A DNA stretch of 64,000 nt from Acidobacteriota bacterium (GTDB lineage: Bacteria; Acidobacteriota; Blastocatellia; UBA7656), in assembly GCA_040754075.1 (NCBI GenBank), contig JBFMDH010000012.1:1-64000 (forward strand), given 5' to 3'. The notes under the pieces were generated by a model. It ran no database searches, had not been told where the DNA came from, and saw nothing but the letters and a program-made list of their open reading frames with translations. The position numbers were made by a program, and so were the translations under genes. This document shows, one piece after another, positions 26,160 to 35,149 of the stretch (within the stretch, counting starts at the first letter, position 1; every line of letters begins with the position of its first letter).

Positions 26160-27173
26160 CTAACGTTTAAAAGATTGATAGCCGTCTTTGTAGTTTACTG
26201 AAAGTCTGCCAAGTCCTTTCGGGGGATTGACCTTCACCTGCAATCGTCGCCATTTGGCTTCGCTTGAGGTATCGGATGGGTAAAAGCCAATCGAATATTG
26301 ATGGCGTAATTCGAGCGCGATGCGCGTGCAGATTTCCACGAGTTCCGGTTCGTTATAAGCGTTCGGGAAGAAGGCGCGACCGCCGGTCATACGGGTAATC
26401 TCTTCCAAAACCGAACGCCCGAAACCAGCCAGTGAATCCGAATAAGGGTCGGTGATGCCTATGGCATAAATCTGCACATCGGCTTCTTTAACGCGATTGC
26501 GAAGTTCTTTGTAGGTGTAACGGCTGTTGTTATCCTGCCCATCGGAAATAATCAGAAGGGCTTTTTTCTTATGACGTCCTTGTGCAAGTTTTTCAACTCC
26601 AAGATATGATGCATCATAAAGCGCCGTCGAACCTTTGGGTTGCACAAAGGTCAAATGACTGACCAGTTGATCTCCTGAGGTGGTAAAGTCCTGCACCAGT
26701 CTGGCGCGGTCATTAAAGCCAATCAGGAAAAAGTCGTCGTCATCATGAGAGGTTTCGATGAAGCGTTTAACGGCGCGCACCGAACGGGCGATTCTTTCCT
26801 TCATCGACCCCGAAACATCATAAACGACGCCGATGGATACCGGCGAATCTTCGTCGGTAAACAAAGCGATTTGTTGCTTAACCTTTTCATCAAAAATCTC
26901 GAAGTTATCCTGCGATAATCCGGTAACAAATCTGCCATAAGGATCGGTAACGCTGATGGTCATGCTAACCAGATTGGTGCCGATTTTGACCGTTCCATCC
27001 TGCTTTTCTCTGACCGGTGTTGGCGATTGTTTTATGACATTGGTTTTATTGTCCGTATTGAACGATTCTCCGGATTTTTGTTGCAGGGAGCTTTCCTGAG
27101 ACAAACTATTCGCAGATAGGAGTGTAATGGTCAGAAGAAAAACCAGAAGTAAGCGAGCGATTCTTGGTTTCAT
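26160..27173 (-). CDS. Secreted VWFA-domain protein (acidobacterial VWFA-related type), second copy
   Basis: A 337-residue paralogue of the 19320 product with the same order: signal peptide (~1-24), low-complexity spacer, beta strand region (TVKIGTNLVSMTISVTDPYGRFVTGLSQDNFEIFDE), then the VWA domain. The MIDAS residues are present as VYDVSGSMK (about residue 118) and LIISDGQDNNSRY. A conserved C-terminal EICTRIALELRHQYSIGFYPS follows. It is presumably periplasmic or extracellular; partners are unknown. It stands alone and is closed by a strong terminator. Confidence 0.86.
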   Translation of the reverse strand: MKPRIARLLLVFLLTITLLSANSLSQESSLQQKSGESFNTDNKTNVIKQSPTPVREKQDGTVKIGTNLVSMTISVTDPYGRFVTGLSQDNFEIFDEKVKQQIALFTDEDSPVSIGVVYDVSGSMKERIARSVRAVKRFIETSHDDDDFFLIGFNDRARLVQDFTTSGDQLVSHLTFVQPKGSTALYDASYLGVEKLAQGRHKKKALLIISDGQDNNSRYTYKELRNRVKEADVQIYAIGITDPYSDSLAGFGRSVLEEITRMTGGRAFFPNAYNEPELVEICTRIALELRHQYSIGFYPSDTSSEAKWRRLQVKVNPPKGLGRLSVNYKDGYQSFKR

Positions 27174-27468
27174 AACACGTGCCCTCGTTGATTGATCGTT
27201 TCAAAAAAAACCTGCGCAAGGCTGAGGTAAGCAGGGCTTTTTGAAAGCTTGTTGGCATGAGCTGCCACTTCAAACACTGGCTTAAATCGTTAGGGGTTGA
27301 TTTAAGTTTGGAGAATTGGTGCCAGATCGCTGCTCGCCGAATAAGCGTGACCGGCAATTTCATAATAGCATAATTTATTTTTTCGGCAACACCCTGACGC
27401 ATCAAACCCTGCGAATCTTTCGCCACTTATGGTATAGTCCAAGTTTTCCAATTAAGGACTTTTTGAAG

Positions 27469-28245
27469 ATGCTGATATCAATCATTATTCCGGCTTACAA
27501 CGAAGAGCAGCGCATCGCCCCGAGCCTGGATTCGATTCTGGAATTCCTGACCCACGCCACCTATCAAGCGGAAGTCGTCGTGGTAAACGATGGCTCAACC
27601 GATAACACCCAAGCCTATGTTTTAAGTCGCGTAGAGGACTTTCAAAAACAGGGCGTGGAATTGCGCGTTTTAACCAACAACCCCAATCGCGGCAAAGGCT
27701 ATAGCGTCAAACGCGGGATTATCGAAGCGCAGGGCGACATCGTCTTGTTTACCGATGCCGATTTGTCATCACCGATGACCGAAGCGCCAAAACTGCTTGA
27801 CCCGATACTGCACAATCAGGCGGATTTAACCTTCGGTTCGCGGGCTTTGAATCGCCAATTGATTGGCGAAAAACAACCGTTTTACAGGGATTTCGGCGGT
27901 CGTGTATTCAACTTTTTACTGCGAACCATCACCGGCTTACCGTTTCACGACACCCAGTGCGGATTTAAAGCCTTTCGTCGCAAAGAGGCGCTGCCGGTTT
28001 TTGCCCTGCAATCCATCGAAGGCTTCGGGTTTGACCCGGAGATTTTATTCATTGCGAAAAAACGCGGGTTGAGACTTATGGAAGTCCCGGTGATTTGGAA
28101 TGATGTGCCGGGCAGCAAAGTTGGCAACTATGCCATTGCTTCGATGAAGATGACTGCCGACCTTTTCCAGATTCGCGGCAACGACCTCAAAGGGCGTTAT
28201 AACGACGCGCTGGTTGAAGAGAAATTACAAACCGCTTTGAAGTAA
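27469..28245 (+). CDS. Family 2 glycosyltransferase, dolichyl/undecaprenyl-phosphate sugar transferase-like
   Basis: The product (258 residues from ATG 27469) has the GT-A fold: ISIIIPAYNEEQRI at the start, VVVNDGSTDNT, and the metal-binding DAD motif in VLFTDADLSSPM. DTQCGFKAFRR and GFGFDPEILFIAKK are typical of the dolichyl-phosphate beta-glucosyltransferase (Alg5) / DPM1-like subgroup, which load a sugar onto a polyprenyl-phosphate at the inner membrane. The C-terminal membrane helices of bactoprenol GTs are absent. AAGGA ten bases upstream supports this start over the open frame to 27316. It precedes pdxJ by 16 bases. Confidence 0.85.
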   Translation: MLISIIIPAYNEEQRIAPSLDSILEFLTHATYQAEVVVVNDGSTDNTQAYVLSRVEDFQKQGVELRVLTNNPNRGKGYSVKRGIIEAQGDIVLFTDADLSSPMTEAPKLLDPILHNQADLTFGSRALNRQLIGEKQPFYRDFGGRVFNFLLRTITGLPFHDTQCGFKAFRRKEALPVFALQSIEGFGFDPEILFIAKKRGLRLMEVPVIWNDVPGSKVGNYAIASMKMTADLFQIRGNDLKGRYNDALVEEKLQTALK

Positions 28246-28261
28246 CGATAAATTGCAAAAC

Positions 28262-29014
28262 ATGAAAAAAATGATTCGATTGAATGTAAACATTGACCAC
28301 ATCGCGACCATTCGACAGGCGCGAAAAACCTTTGAACCCTCGGTCGCGGCTGCAGCCGTGCTGGCTGATTTGGCAGGCGCGAGCGGCATCACCATTCACC
28401 TGCGCGGCGACCGCCGACATATCCAAGACGATGACGCCGATATTTTGCGTTCGGTGGTTAAAACCCATCTGAATATCGAAATGGCGGTCACCGAAGAGAT
28501 GGTGCGCATCGCTAAAAAAATAAAACCCGATGCCGTCACCCTGGTTCCCGAAAGCCCGACTGAAATTACCACCGAAGGCGGGCTGGATGTCATCGCCAAT
28601 GAAGCCCCGATTAAAAAAACGATTGCGGCGTTAAAACGAAGCGGCATTCTAATGAGCATTTTCATCGACCCGGAATCCGAACAGGTCGAGGCGTCCCATC
28701 GCGTCGGCGCGCAACAAATTGAAATTTGCACGGCGCGCTACGCCGATTTAACCGACCCGACAAAACATCACCATTCAGATGAAGTGCAAGCAGAGCTTTC
28801 GCGTATCGCATCGGTTGCCAAACAGGCAGGTGAATTGGGACTTCAAGTTGCAGCCGGTCACGGACTCACTTATCGCAATGTTCAAGCCGTTGCGGCAATT
28901 CACCCGATTGAAGAATTAAATATCGGACATAACATTGTGGCTCGCGCGTCGTTGGTTGGCATGGAGCGCGCGGTTCGGGAAATGCTTGCAGCCATGCAGG
29001 GTAAGTTGGTGTAA
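28262..29014 (+). CDS. pdxJ: Pyridoxine 5'-phosphate synthase
   Basis: PdxJ condenses 1-deoxyxylulose 5-phosphate with 3-amino-1-hydroxyacetone phosphate to form PNP (vitamin B6). The typical IRLNVNIDHIATIRQAR N-terminus, GITIHLRGDRRHIQDDD, TLVPESPTEITTEGGLDV, RVGAQQIEICTARYAD and the C-terminal AAGHGLTYRN / LNIGHNIVARA are all visible. The protein has about 250 residues, normal for the family. A TTG at 28253 or ATG at 28271 are alternative starts. It follows the glycosyltransferase closely. Confidence 0.96.
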   Translation: MKKMIRLNVNIDHIATIRQARKTFEPSVAAAAVLADLAGASGITIHLRGDRRHIQDDDADILRSVVKTHLNIEMAVTEEMVRIAKKIKPDAVTLVPESPTEITTEGGLDVIANEAPIKKTIAALKRSGILMSIFIDPESEQVEASHRVGAQQIEICTARYADLTDPTKHHHSDEVQAELSRIASVAKQAGELGLQVAAGHGLTYRNVQAVAAIHPIEELNIGHNIVARASLVGMERAVREMLAAMQGKLV

Positions 29015-29023
29015 AAAAGAAAA

Positions 29024-29049
29024 CCGCGCGGTGGTGAAAAACCGCGCGG
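29024..29049. terminator. GC-rich hairpin between pdxJ and ddl
   Basis: CCGCGCGGT (29024-29032) pairs with ACCGCGCGG (29041-29049). The plus strand has no T run after it, but on the minus strand it is followed by TTTTCTTTTTT, so it best serves leftward transcription from ddl. Confidence 0.5.
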
Positions 29050-29137
29050 GGGCAACCTTGAACTAAGGAGAAAACTTACTGCTATTATCGTCGCATTTTT
29101 AATAAACGAGCAATGCGCGACACCTTCCAGAAATATT

Positions 29138-29261
29138 TATAGCGGTTTGCCAAAGAGTTTGCTCAGTCTCTGTTGAGAGAGTGGTCTTTGACCACGTCGT
29201 TAGGCAGTCGCGGTCAAAGACCGCTTGTTCAACTCAGTAAACAGTATGGCAAACCGCTATA
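29138..29261. repeat. 124-bp palindromic element, type copy of the GGTCTTTGACC family
   Basis: TATAGCGGTTTGCCA (29138-29152) recurs as TGGCAAACCGCTATA (29247-29261). Inside, GTTGAG...GTGGTCTTTGACC is paired with GGTCAAAGACCGC...GTTCAAC. The core 29172-29233 aligns with 21700-21762. The rest of the 29015-29387 gap has no supported gene; GTGTCAGGTG (29263-29272) and CACCTGACAC (29378-29387) form a further inverted pair. Confidence 0.75.
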
Positions 29262-29387
29262 AGTGTCAGGTGTTAGGAGTAGATTAAATGAACTTCGTGC
29301 TTAAATAGCGCCACATCTGAAAGATTTTTTAATCTGTCGGCAAGAAGTGAACTTAAATCACTTGCGCTATAACCTGGCACCTGACAC

Positions 29388-30509
29388 CTAATCCCTCGGC
29401 TTATAACTCGTCAGATTACGCGAGCGATCCGCGTGGCGTTCAAATGCCAGTTGAATCAACCGGTCAATCAATTCACGGTAAGGAATGCCGCTGGCTTCCC
29501 ACATCTTGGGGTACATACTGATTGAAGTAAATCCCGGCATGGTGTTGACTTCGTTGATAATCACCCGATTGGTTCCGCCTTCAACAAAAAAATCGGCGCG
29601 CGCCAGTCCCGACCCATCCAAGGCGCGAAAGGCGCGAATCGCATCTTCCTGAATTTTTTTGCTCACCTTTGCAGGAAGTTTTGCGGGAATTTCGGTTCGC
29701 GATTTTCCGTCAACGTATTTGTCGTTGTAATCGTAAAATTCGTGTCCCTGCCCGACGATGATTTCACCCGGAAGGCTGGCAATCGGATGGTCATTGCCCA
29801 AGACCGATACTTCGATTTCGCGCCCGGTGACGGCTTCTTCGACGATAATGCGCCGGTCATAACGCGCGGCATCTTTTATCGCATCACGAAGTTCCTGTTT
29901 ATCATCGGCTTTCGATACGCCTACGGATGAGCCGAGGTTGGCGGGTTTAACAAAACAGGGAAAGCCGATTTTGCGGGCGATGGTGTTGAGGATTTTATTG
30001 GGATTTTCTTCCCACGCCGAACGCAGAAACCATTCGTATTTACAAACTGTGAGTCCCGCCTGTTGAAACAACTGTTTCATCACCACTTTGTCCATTCCGG
30101 TAGCCGAAGCCAGCACTCCGCAACCGACATAAGCGACCGCCGCCATATCAAATAAACCTTGAATGGTTCCGTCTTCGCCATACGTCCCATGCAAAACCGG
30201 AAAGATGACATCAAGTTGTTTCAGTTTTTCAACCCGTCCCGAATCAGCCAATTTCATCAACCCTTTTTTTGTCGGGTCGCCGATGATGGCGACCGGTTGT
30301 TTTTCATTAGCGGTCATCACCGCTTGCGGAAGTAAAGCTTTGGCATTTGCGGCAACCAGCCATTTGCCTTCTTGAGTGATGCCGATGGGCACGATTTCAT
30401 ATTTCGATTTGTCCATTGCATTGATGACCGATTCGGCTGAACGCAGCGAAACTTCGTGTTCACCGGAACGACCTCCGAAAATAACCCCGACTCGAATTTT
30501 TTTTGCCAA
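29388..30509 (-). CDS. ddl: D-alanine--D-alanine ligase
   Basis: Ddl joins two D-alanines for peptidoglycan precursors in the cytosol. The ATP-grasp motifs are clear: [22 protein letters not shown] at the start, [26 protein letters not shown], and the Mg/ATP site [14 protein letters not shown] near the end. It has 373 residues from TTG 30509, which has GAGAGGGA six bases upstream and gives the standard [13 protein letters not shown] start. A GTG at 30560 would add 17 residues. Confidence 0.95.
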   Translation of the reverse strand: MAKKIRVGVIFGGRSGEHEVSLRSAESVINAMDKSKYEIVPIGITQEGKWLVAANAKALLPQAVMTANEKQPVAIIGDPTKKGLMKLADSGRVEKLKQLDVIFPVLHGTYGEDGTIQGLFDMAAVAYVGCGVLASATGMDKVVMKQLFQQAGLTVCKYEWFLRSAWEENPNKILNTIARKIGFPCFVKPANLGSSVGVSKADDKQELRDAIKDAARYDRRIIVEEAVTGREIEVSVLGNDHPIASLPGEIIVGQGHEFYDYNDKYVDGKSRTEIPAKLPAKVSKKIQEDAIRAFRALDGSGLARADFFVEGGTNRVIINEVNTMPGFTSISMYPKMWEASGIPYRELIDRLIQLAFERHADRSRNLTSYKPRD

Positions 30510-30717
30510 AAATATTCCCTCTCTTGATTTTGAATTTGCGCCCTTAGATTCACGACTCACGCAAGGGTTGCTCTATTAAAAAGTTGTTCTTTGAAAAAAA
30601 TGAATGAACTGTCAACCGGCTAAACTTACCTCTGCGCTGCCTCTTCGGTAAAAACTATTGATTAAAAATATTATGACTCCGCGCGAATCCCATTATTAAC
30701 CTCGCAGATATTTGCGA

Positions 30718-31629
30718 TTACAAAATCCGTTTTCCCAATGCTGATAACACCAACTCCATCGCAAAGGTCGCAGTTTGATTAGAGGTATCAAACAACGGAT
30801 TGACCTCGGTGATTTCAACCGAAAGGGCTTTACCGGATTCTGCCAGTTTTTCCATCGCCAGATGCGCTTCACGATAAGTCGCGCCGCCGCGTTCAGGGGT
30901 TCCCACCCCCGGCGCATAAAACGGGTCAATAAAATCCATGTCCATCGTAACGTGAAAACCGGCGGTTCCATTCGAGGCAATGTCAATGGCTTCCTTGATA
31001 ATCGTACCCATTCCGCGCTCATCCAATTCGCTCATGGTGTAAACCCGCAGATTCAATTTTTTAATCAACTCGCGTTCCCCCGGATCGATGCTGCGCGCGC
31101 CAATGATGACGGTGTTTTCGGGCAAGACTTTGGGCGCGAATCCCGCGACATGGGTCAGTTCTTTGGCTCCGTGACCCAGCAGCGCGGCAAGCGGCATGCC
31201 GTGAATATTGCCGGATGGCGAAGTCGTTGGCGTGTTGACATCGGTATGCGCATCCAGCCAGACGATGCCGATTTTTTCATGCCGTTTACGATGATAAGTC
31301 GCAACTCCTGAGGCGCTGCCGATGGCGATGGAGTGGTCGCCTCCAAGAATGACCGGCAGCGCGTCTTCATTGAGTGCCGTTTCAATCATCTGAGCCAACT
31401 CTTCGCAGGCTTCGGCAATCTCTTTCAAATAATGAGCGCGGGGATTGACCGCTTGCATGGCTTCCGGCGGGTGAACGTGAACATTGCCTGCGTCGCTCAC
31501 TTCATAACCTTGAAAAGCTATCGCCTGATTGAGTCCTGCGATGCGAATTGCGGAAGGTCCCATATCAACGCCGCGCCTGCCTGCTCCGAGATCCATCGGG
31601 ACGCCGATGATTCTAATTTTACGTTTCAT
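30718..31629 (-). CDS. rocF: Arginase
   Basis: The 303-residue ureohydrolase converts arginine to ornithine and urea. The Mn ligands lie in [19 protein letters not shown] and [22 protein letters not shown] and [14 protein letters not shown] are typical of arginase rather than agmatinase. It stands between ddl and the LOG gene on the same strand, with ~200-base gaps on each side, so it probably has its own promoter. Confidence 0.92.
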   Translation of the reverse strand: MKRKIRIIGVPMDLGAGRRGVDMGPSAIRIAGLNQAIAFQGYEVSDAGNVHVHPPEAMQAVNPRAHYLKEIAEACEELAQMIETALNEDALPVILGGDHSIAIGSASGVATYHRKRHEKIGIVWLDAHTDVNTPTTSPSGNIHGMPLAALLGHGAKELTHVAGFAPKVLPENTVIIGARSIDPGERELIKKLNLRVYTMSELDERGMGTIIKEAIDIASNGTAGFHVTMDMDFIDPFYAPGVGTPERGGATYREAHLAMEKLAESGKALSVEITEVNPLFDTSNQTATFAMELVLSALGKRIL

Positions 31630-31680
31630 AACTACCTTTAAATTTCTTGCGCCTCAATACTGAGACAAAGCTTCGCTGAA

Positions 31681-31775
31681 TACGGAACAAACGGAATTAT
31701 TTTTATAATCTGCTGATGGTCATGGTGATTTCGTTTCTGCTCTCCGTCTGTTCGGTTATTTCCGTTTGTTCCGTA
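31681..31775. repeat. 95-bp element with 16-bp perfect inverted repeats
   Basis: TACGGAACAAACGGAA (31681-31696) is repeated in reverse complement at 31760-31775. A related direct unit, CCGTCTGTTC, sits just inside the right arm. It lies in the promoter gap upstream of rocF. Confidence 0.6.
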
Positions 31776-31838
31776 CTCTGTATTTGCCTTGGTAAAAGTT
31801 TCAGTTGACTTGTTTGAGTATATTCCCACCACACCCAT

Positions 31839-32387
31839 TCATAATTTCTGTTTTAAAATTTCAACAGCTTCTACCGCTGTGTTGGCAAATATCAAGTGTG
31901 AAATATCGGCGTCGGAAATGACAAGGTGCTGTCGCATACTTTCAATGACCTCAACCCAGAAATCGCCCAGTAAAATCAAAGGTTTCATCGGCATCACGCG
32001 AGTCGTCAATTTATTCCACACCAGAGAAATTTCGGTTACGGTTCCCATTCCGCCGCGCAAGGCAACGTAACCGGCGGATTCGGTAATCAACTTTTCGAGC
32101 CGCATATAAAAATCCTTGCTCGGCTCGATTTTTTTCAAATAAGGATTGGGTTGGGCGGCGAATTGCGTCATGGTGATGCCGACAACGTGCCCGTCCGCTT
32201 GATGCGCGCCGATGCTGACGGCTTCCATAATTCCTGCATACCCGCCTGAACAGACCTCGAACCCAGCTTCAATAATCAGCCGTCCGAGTTTCAAAGCTTC
32301 CTGATATTCCGCCGCTTCGGGCGTGCAACGCGCCCCACCAAATACTGTGATGCGTGGTTTACTCAATGAACTAAATTCGTTTGGCAT
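31839..32387 (-). CDS. LOG family (TIGR00730) protein, possible nucleotide 5'-monophosphate phosphoribohydrolase
   Basis: The 182-residue protein has a Rossmann-like fold with ITVFGGARC, EVCSGGYAGIMEAVSIGA and LRGGMGTVTEISLVWN. The last is the LOG motif, normally PGGxGTxxE; here the first residue of the motif is Arg rather than Pro. Family members cleave ribose-5-phosphate from AMP or cytokinin nucleotides, and some were annotated as lysine decarboxylases by mistake. The gene is four bases from the TPR gene upstream. Confidence 0.83.
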   Translation of the reverse strand: MPNEFSSLSKPRITVFGGARCTPEAAEYQEALKLGRLIIEAGFEVCSGGYAGIMEAVSIGAHQADGHVVGITMTQFAAQPNPYLKKIEPSKDFYMRLEKLITESAGYVALRGGMGTVTEISLVWNKLTTRVMPMKPLILLGDFWVEVIESMRQHLVISDADISHLIFANTAVEAVEILKQKL

Positions 32388-32390
32388 AAC

Positions 32391-33431
32391 TTAATGTTTG
32401 ATATTTTCGTCAGTGTAGATAATAAAATTGGTTTGTTTTGCGATTTGACTTTCGAGACCCTGATTCCGGGTTATTTGAGGTAGTTTTAGAAATCCATCTG
32501 TACTGACACCCGTTGGTGTAGAGGAAGTTGACCAAAGCCTTTTATTTCCGTATGCAAAAATGCCTAGTGTCGCGATTGTGATTGCGCCATACAGGATTGC
32601 CTGAAATAGAGAAAACCCCCAGAAGTACCCCAAAACAAAAAGTAAAGCGATACAACCGATGACCTGCAATATAGCTTTCGGCAGTTCGCTTTTCAGATGC
32701 AAATAATCATCGTTTGCCCACTTGGCTTTATTGATTTGTTCCAGCGCCGTGGCTATGCGTACATCCTGAGGCTGATGTTCTTTTGCAGTTCTCAAAAAAT
32801 CTTGAGCGGTTTGAAGCATAGCTGTTCGCTCCTCGGCTTTTTTGATATTCATTGCCTGACCGGCTTGGATGATTCCTTTGAATGCCAGGTAAGTTGGGTT
32901 TTGCGGTTCCAGCGAAAGCGCTTGATTGATCGGTGTTTCCGCTTCCAGATATTGATTTTGAAAACACCGACTTAATGAAAGCAAAAAATAGCTTTCGGCA
33001 ATTTGAGGGAATAGCACTTGAAGGCGGGAAACGATTTCCTCGCCCTCTTTATATTTCCCATGAACTATATGGAATCTGGAAAGTTCTATTTGAAAAGCCG
33101 GTTGTTGTGGTTCTGCTGCTACGGCTTCCCATAATTCGCTTTCGGCTTCATCGTTTTTATTTAAACTTGCCAAAACGCTGGCTAAATAGAAATGTGCCAA
33201 TGCAACCTGTGGAGCATTTTGCACACCTTTGCGCGCCAATGGCTCGGCTTCTTCAGCACGTTCGGTTGCATTTAAACACGCGGCAGCAAATGAATTTGCC
33301 ATTGGATTTTCTTCATCAAGATTTAGAACCTGGGAGAAGCAGTACAAGGCAGATTGGTAATCGTCATTCAAAAAATGCTGAAAACCTTCCTTGAGCCACT
33401 TCTCAATTTGTTGTTCAAAATCTAAATTCAT
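32391..33431 (-). CDS. TPR-repeat membrane protein
   Basis: About 346 residues from ATG 33431, the start that fits the first TPR (EKWLKEGFQHFLNDDYQSALYCFSQVLNLDEENP). Six or so TPRs occupy ~10-230, with repeat units such as ALAHFYLASVLASLNKNDEAE and PTYLAFKGIIQAGQAMN. Two hydrophobic segments follow at about 250-290 (LQVIGCIALLFVLGYFWGFSLFQAILYGAITIATLGIFAYG), then a ~50-residue cytosolic tail. It probably scaffolds a complex at the inner membrane. It lies between asnS and the LOG gene with gaps of 11 and 3 bases. Confidence 0.75.
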   Translation of the reverse strand: MNLDFEQQIEKWLKEGFQHFLNDDYQSALYCFSQVLNLDEENPMANSFAAACLNATERAEEAEPLARKGVQNAPQVALAHFYLASVLASLNKNDEAESELWEAVAAEPQQPAFQIELSRFHIVHGKYKEGEEIVSRLQVLFPQIAESYFLLSLSRCFQNQYLEAETPINQALSLEPQNPTYLAFKGIIQAGQAMNIKKAEERTAMLQTAQDFLRTAKEHQPQDVRIATALEQINKAKWANDDYLHLKSELPKAILQVIGCIALLFVLGYFWGFSLFQAILYGAITIATLGIFAYGNKRLWSTSSTPTGVSTDGFLKLPQITRNQGLESQIAKQTNFIIYTDENIKH

Positions 33432-33442
33432 ATGGTTATTGT

Positions 33443-34756
33443 CTATGGTTTCAATCTGTAGAGCATTCGCGGGAAGGGAATGGTTTCGCGTATGTGTTCG
33501 ATGCCGCACATCCAGGCGGTGCAACGTTCAATTCCCATACCGAACCCTGCGTGTGGAAATGACCCGTATTTGCGCAAATCCAGATACCAGTCAAAAGCTT
33601 CTTCGGGCAGTCCGTGGGCGTGAATTTGTTTGAGCAGGTAATTCAAGTCCGCCGAACGCTCGCCGCCGCCAATCACTTCGCCATAACCTTCAGGCGCGAG
33701 TACATCGACACACAAAGCCAAATCCAGTTGCTCAGGGTCGCGCGCCATATAAAACGCTTTCACTGCCGCCGGATAACGATGCACCATCACCGGACTGTCG
33801 AATTGTTTCGAGATATAAGTTTCGTCGGGTGAACCGAGGTCGCCGCCCCATTCAAATAAATTTTCGAGTTCGCCTTTCTCAAATCCTTCATGAAGCATTT
33901 TCACCGCATCATCGTAATGCAATCGCGGGAAGGGTTTTTTAATGGCTTCAAGTTTCGATATATCGCGTTCCAACTCTTTTAACTCTTGTTGCCGGTTGGT
34001 CAACACACGCTCGACGATGAAGGTCAAAAAATCTTCGGCGAGTTCCATGGTGTCGTCAAGTTTGGCATAAGCGACTTCCGGTTCGACCATCCAGAATTCC
34101 GTCAGATGGCGACGAGTCTTGGATTTTTCGGCGCGAAACGTCGGACCGAAACAATAAACTTTGCCAAATGCCGCTGCCGTCGCTTCGTTATAAAGCTGAC
34201 CCGATTGCGTCAGGTAGGCTTTGTTGTCATCGAAGTAATCAACTTCAAAAAGATTGGTTGTGCCTTCGCAGGCGGCAGGCGTGAAAATCGGCGTGTCCAT
34301 CAACAGAAAACCGCGCGAATCGAAATAATCACGCACGGCGCGAATGACTTCGGCGCGCACCGAGAGAATGGCGTGCTGGCGTTTGGAACGCAACCACAGA
34401 TGGCGGTTGTCCATCAGGAATTCAACGCCATGTTCTTTAGGTGTAATCGGGTACTCTTGAGCGATTTGAACGACCTCGAGGTCTTTAATGTCGAGTTCAT
34501 AGACGCCGGGTTGTTTGGGATGTTCGCGCACTTCGCCGCGCACGATGATGGATGATTCCTGGGTCAGGGAATTGACATCTTCCCAGACCTTTTCACTGAC
34601 ACCGGGTTTGAAGACTACGCCTTGAATGATGCCTGAACCGTCGCGGATTTGCGGAAACATGAGTTTGCCGCTTGAGCGAATGTTATAAAGCCAGCCTTTG
34701 ATGGTTACTTCCTGTCCGACATGATGTGCAATATCTCGAATATATGTTTGCGTCAT
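33443..34756 (-). CDS. asnS: Asparaginyl-tRNA synthetase
   Basis: Charges tRNA-Asn. The N-terminal OB domain ([25 protein letters not shown]) is followed by the class II core: the motif 2 region [21 protein letters not shown] and motif 3 [31 protein letters not shown] and [15 protein letters not shown] are typical of AsnRS. About 437 residues. GGGAG precedes ATG 34756; the frame is open upstream to 34819. Presence of AsnRS means this organism can make Asn-tRNA directly, though a GatCAB route may also exist. Confidence 0.95.
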   Translation of the reverse strand: MTQTYIRDIAHHVGQEVTIKGWLYNIRSSGKLMFPQIRDGSGIIQGVVFKPGVSEKVWEDVNSLTQESSIIVRGEVREHPKQPGVYELDIKDLEVVQIAQEYPITPKEHGVEFLMDNRHLWLRSKRQHAILSVRAEVIRAVRDYFDSRGFLLMDTPIFTPAACEGTTNLFEVDYFDDNKAYLTQSGQLYNEATAAAFGKVYCFGPTFRAEKSKTRRHLTEFWMVEPEVAYAKLDDTMELAEDFLTFIVERVLTNRQQELKELERDISKLEAIKKPFPRLHYDDAVKMLHEGFEKGELENLFEWGGDLGSPDETYISKQFDSPVMVHRYPAAVKAFYMARDPEQLDLALCVDVLAPEGYGEVIGGGERSADLNYLLKQIHAHGLPEEAFDWYLDLRKYGSFPHAGFGMGIERCTAWMCGIEHIRETIPFPRMLYRLKP

Positions 34757-35149
34757 TGAAGACTCCCTGAAAAATGAAGTCAGGAGACAGAAGTCAGAAG
34801 TCAGAATGCCGAAAACCATGAACCAGGATTTTTTTATTCATTGTTCATCGTTCCTACTTCATACTTAGGTTTCTGCCTGCTGTTTTAAAACCAATATCCT
34901 ACTACACGGATGAAAACAAAAAAAGTTATGTGAAGTCAGGTTTGCCTGATTAAACTTGAATCAGGAAGTGGATATCCCCCTTTGCCGATGTGGAATTCGA
35001 GTTTGCCAAGACAAACTCAACCCCAATCGATTTATGAGATTATCAACACAGGGTTACCCCTTGCTCCTGCCCATAAAAGTACAGCAATTAAAAACGAATT
35101 TGCTCACTCGCAAGAAAACGAGCGTTGTGAATGGATTGGATTTGATGAG
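34757..35149. other. Intergenic region between rho and asnS
   Basis: It has a short direct-repeat run (GAAGTCAG units near 34779-34803) and a small hairpin CCTGATT/AATCAGG (34945-34965). No gene, riboswitch or clear promoter was found; an asnS promoter is expected here. Confidence 0.5.

Noticed and set aside
30775-31311. Plus-strand frame of 178 codons
   Set aside because: It is antisense to arginase with no start signal.
33986-34555. Plus-strand frame of 189 codons
   Set aside because: It is antisense to asnS, whose motifs are intact, and its translation resembles no protein.
34779-34803. GAAGTCAG-type direct repeats as a tandem repeat locus
   Set aside because: Only about three short imperfect units occur; this is low-complexity sequence and could be chance.
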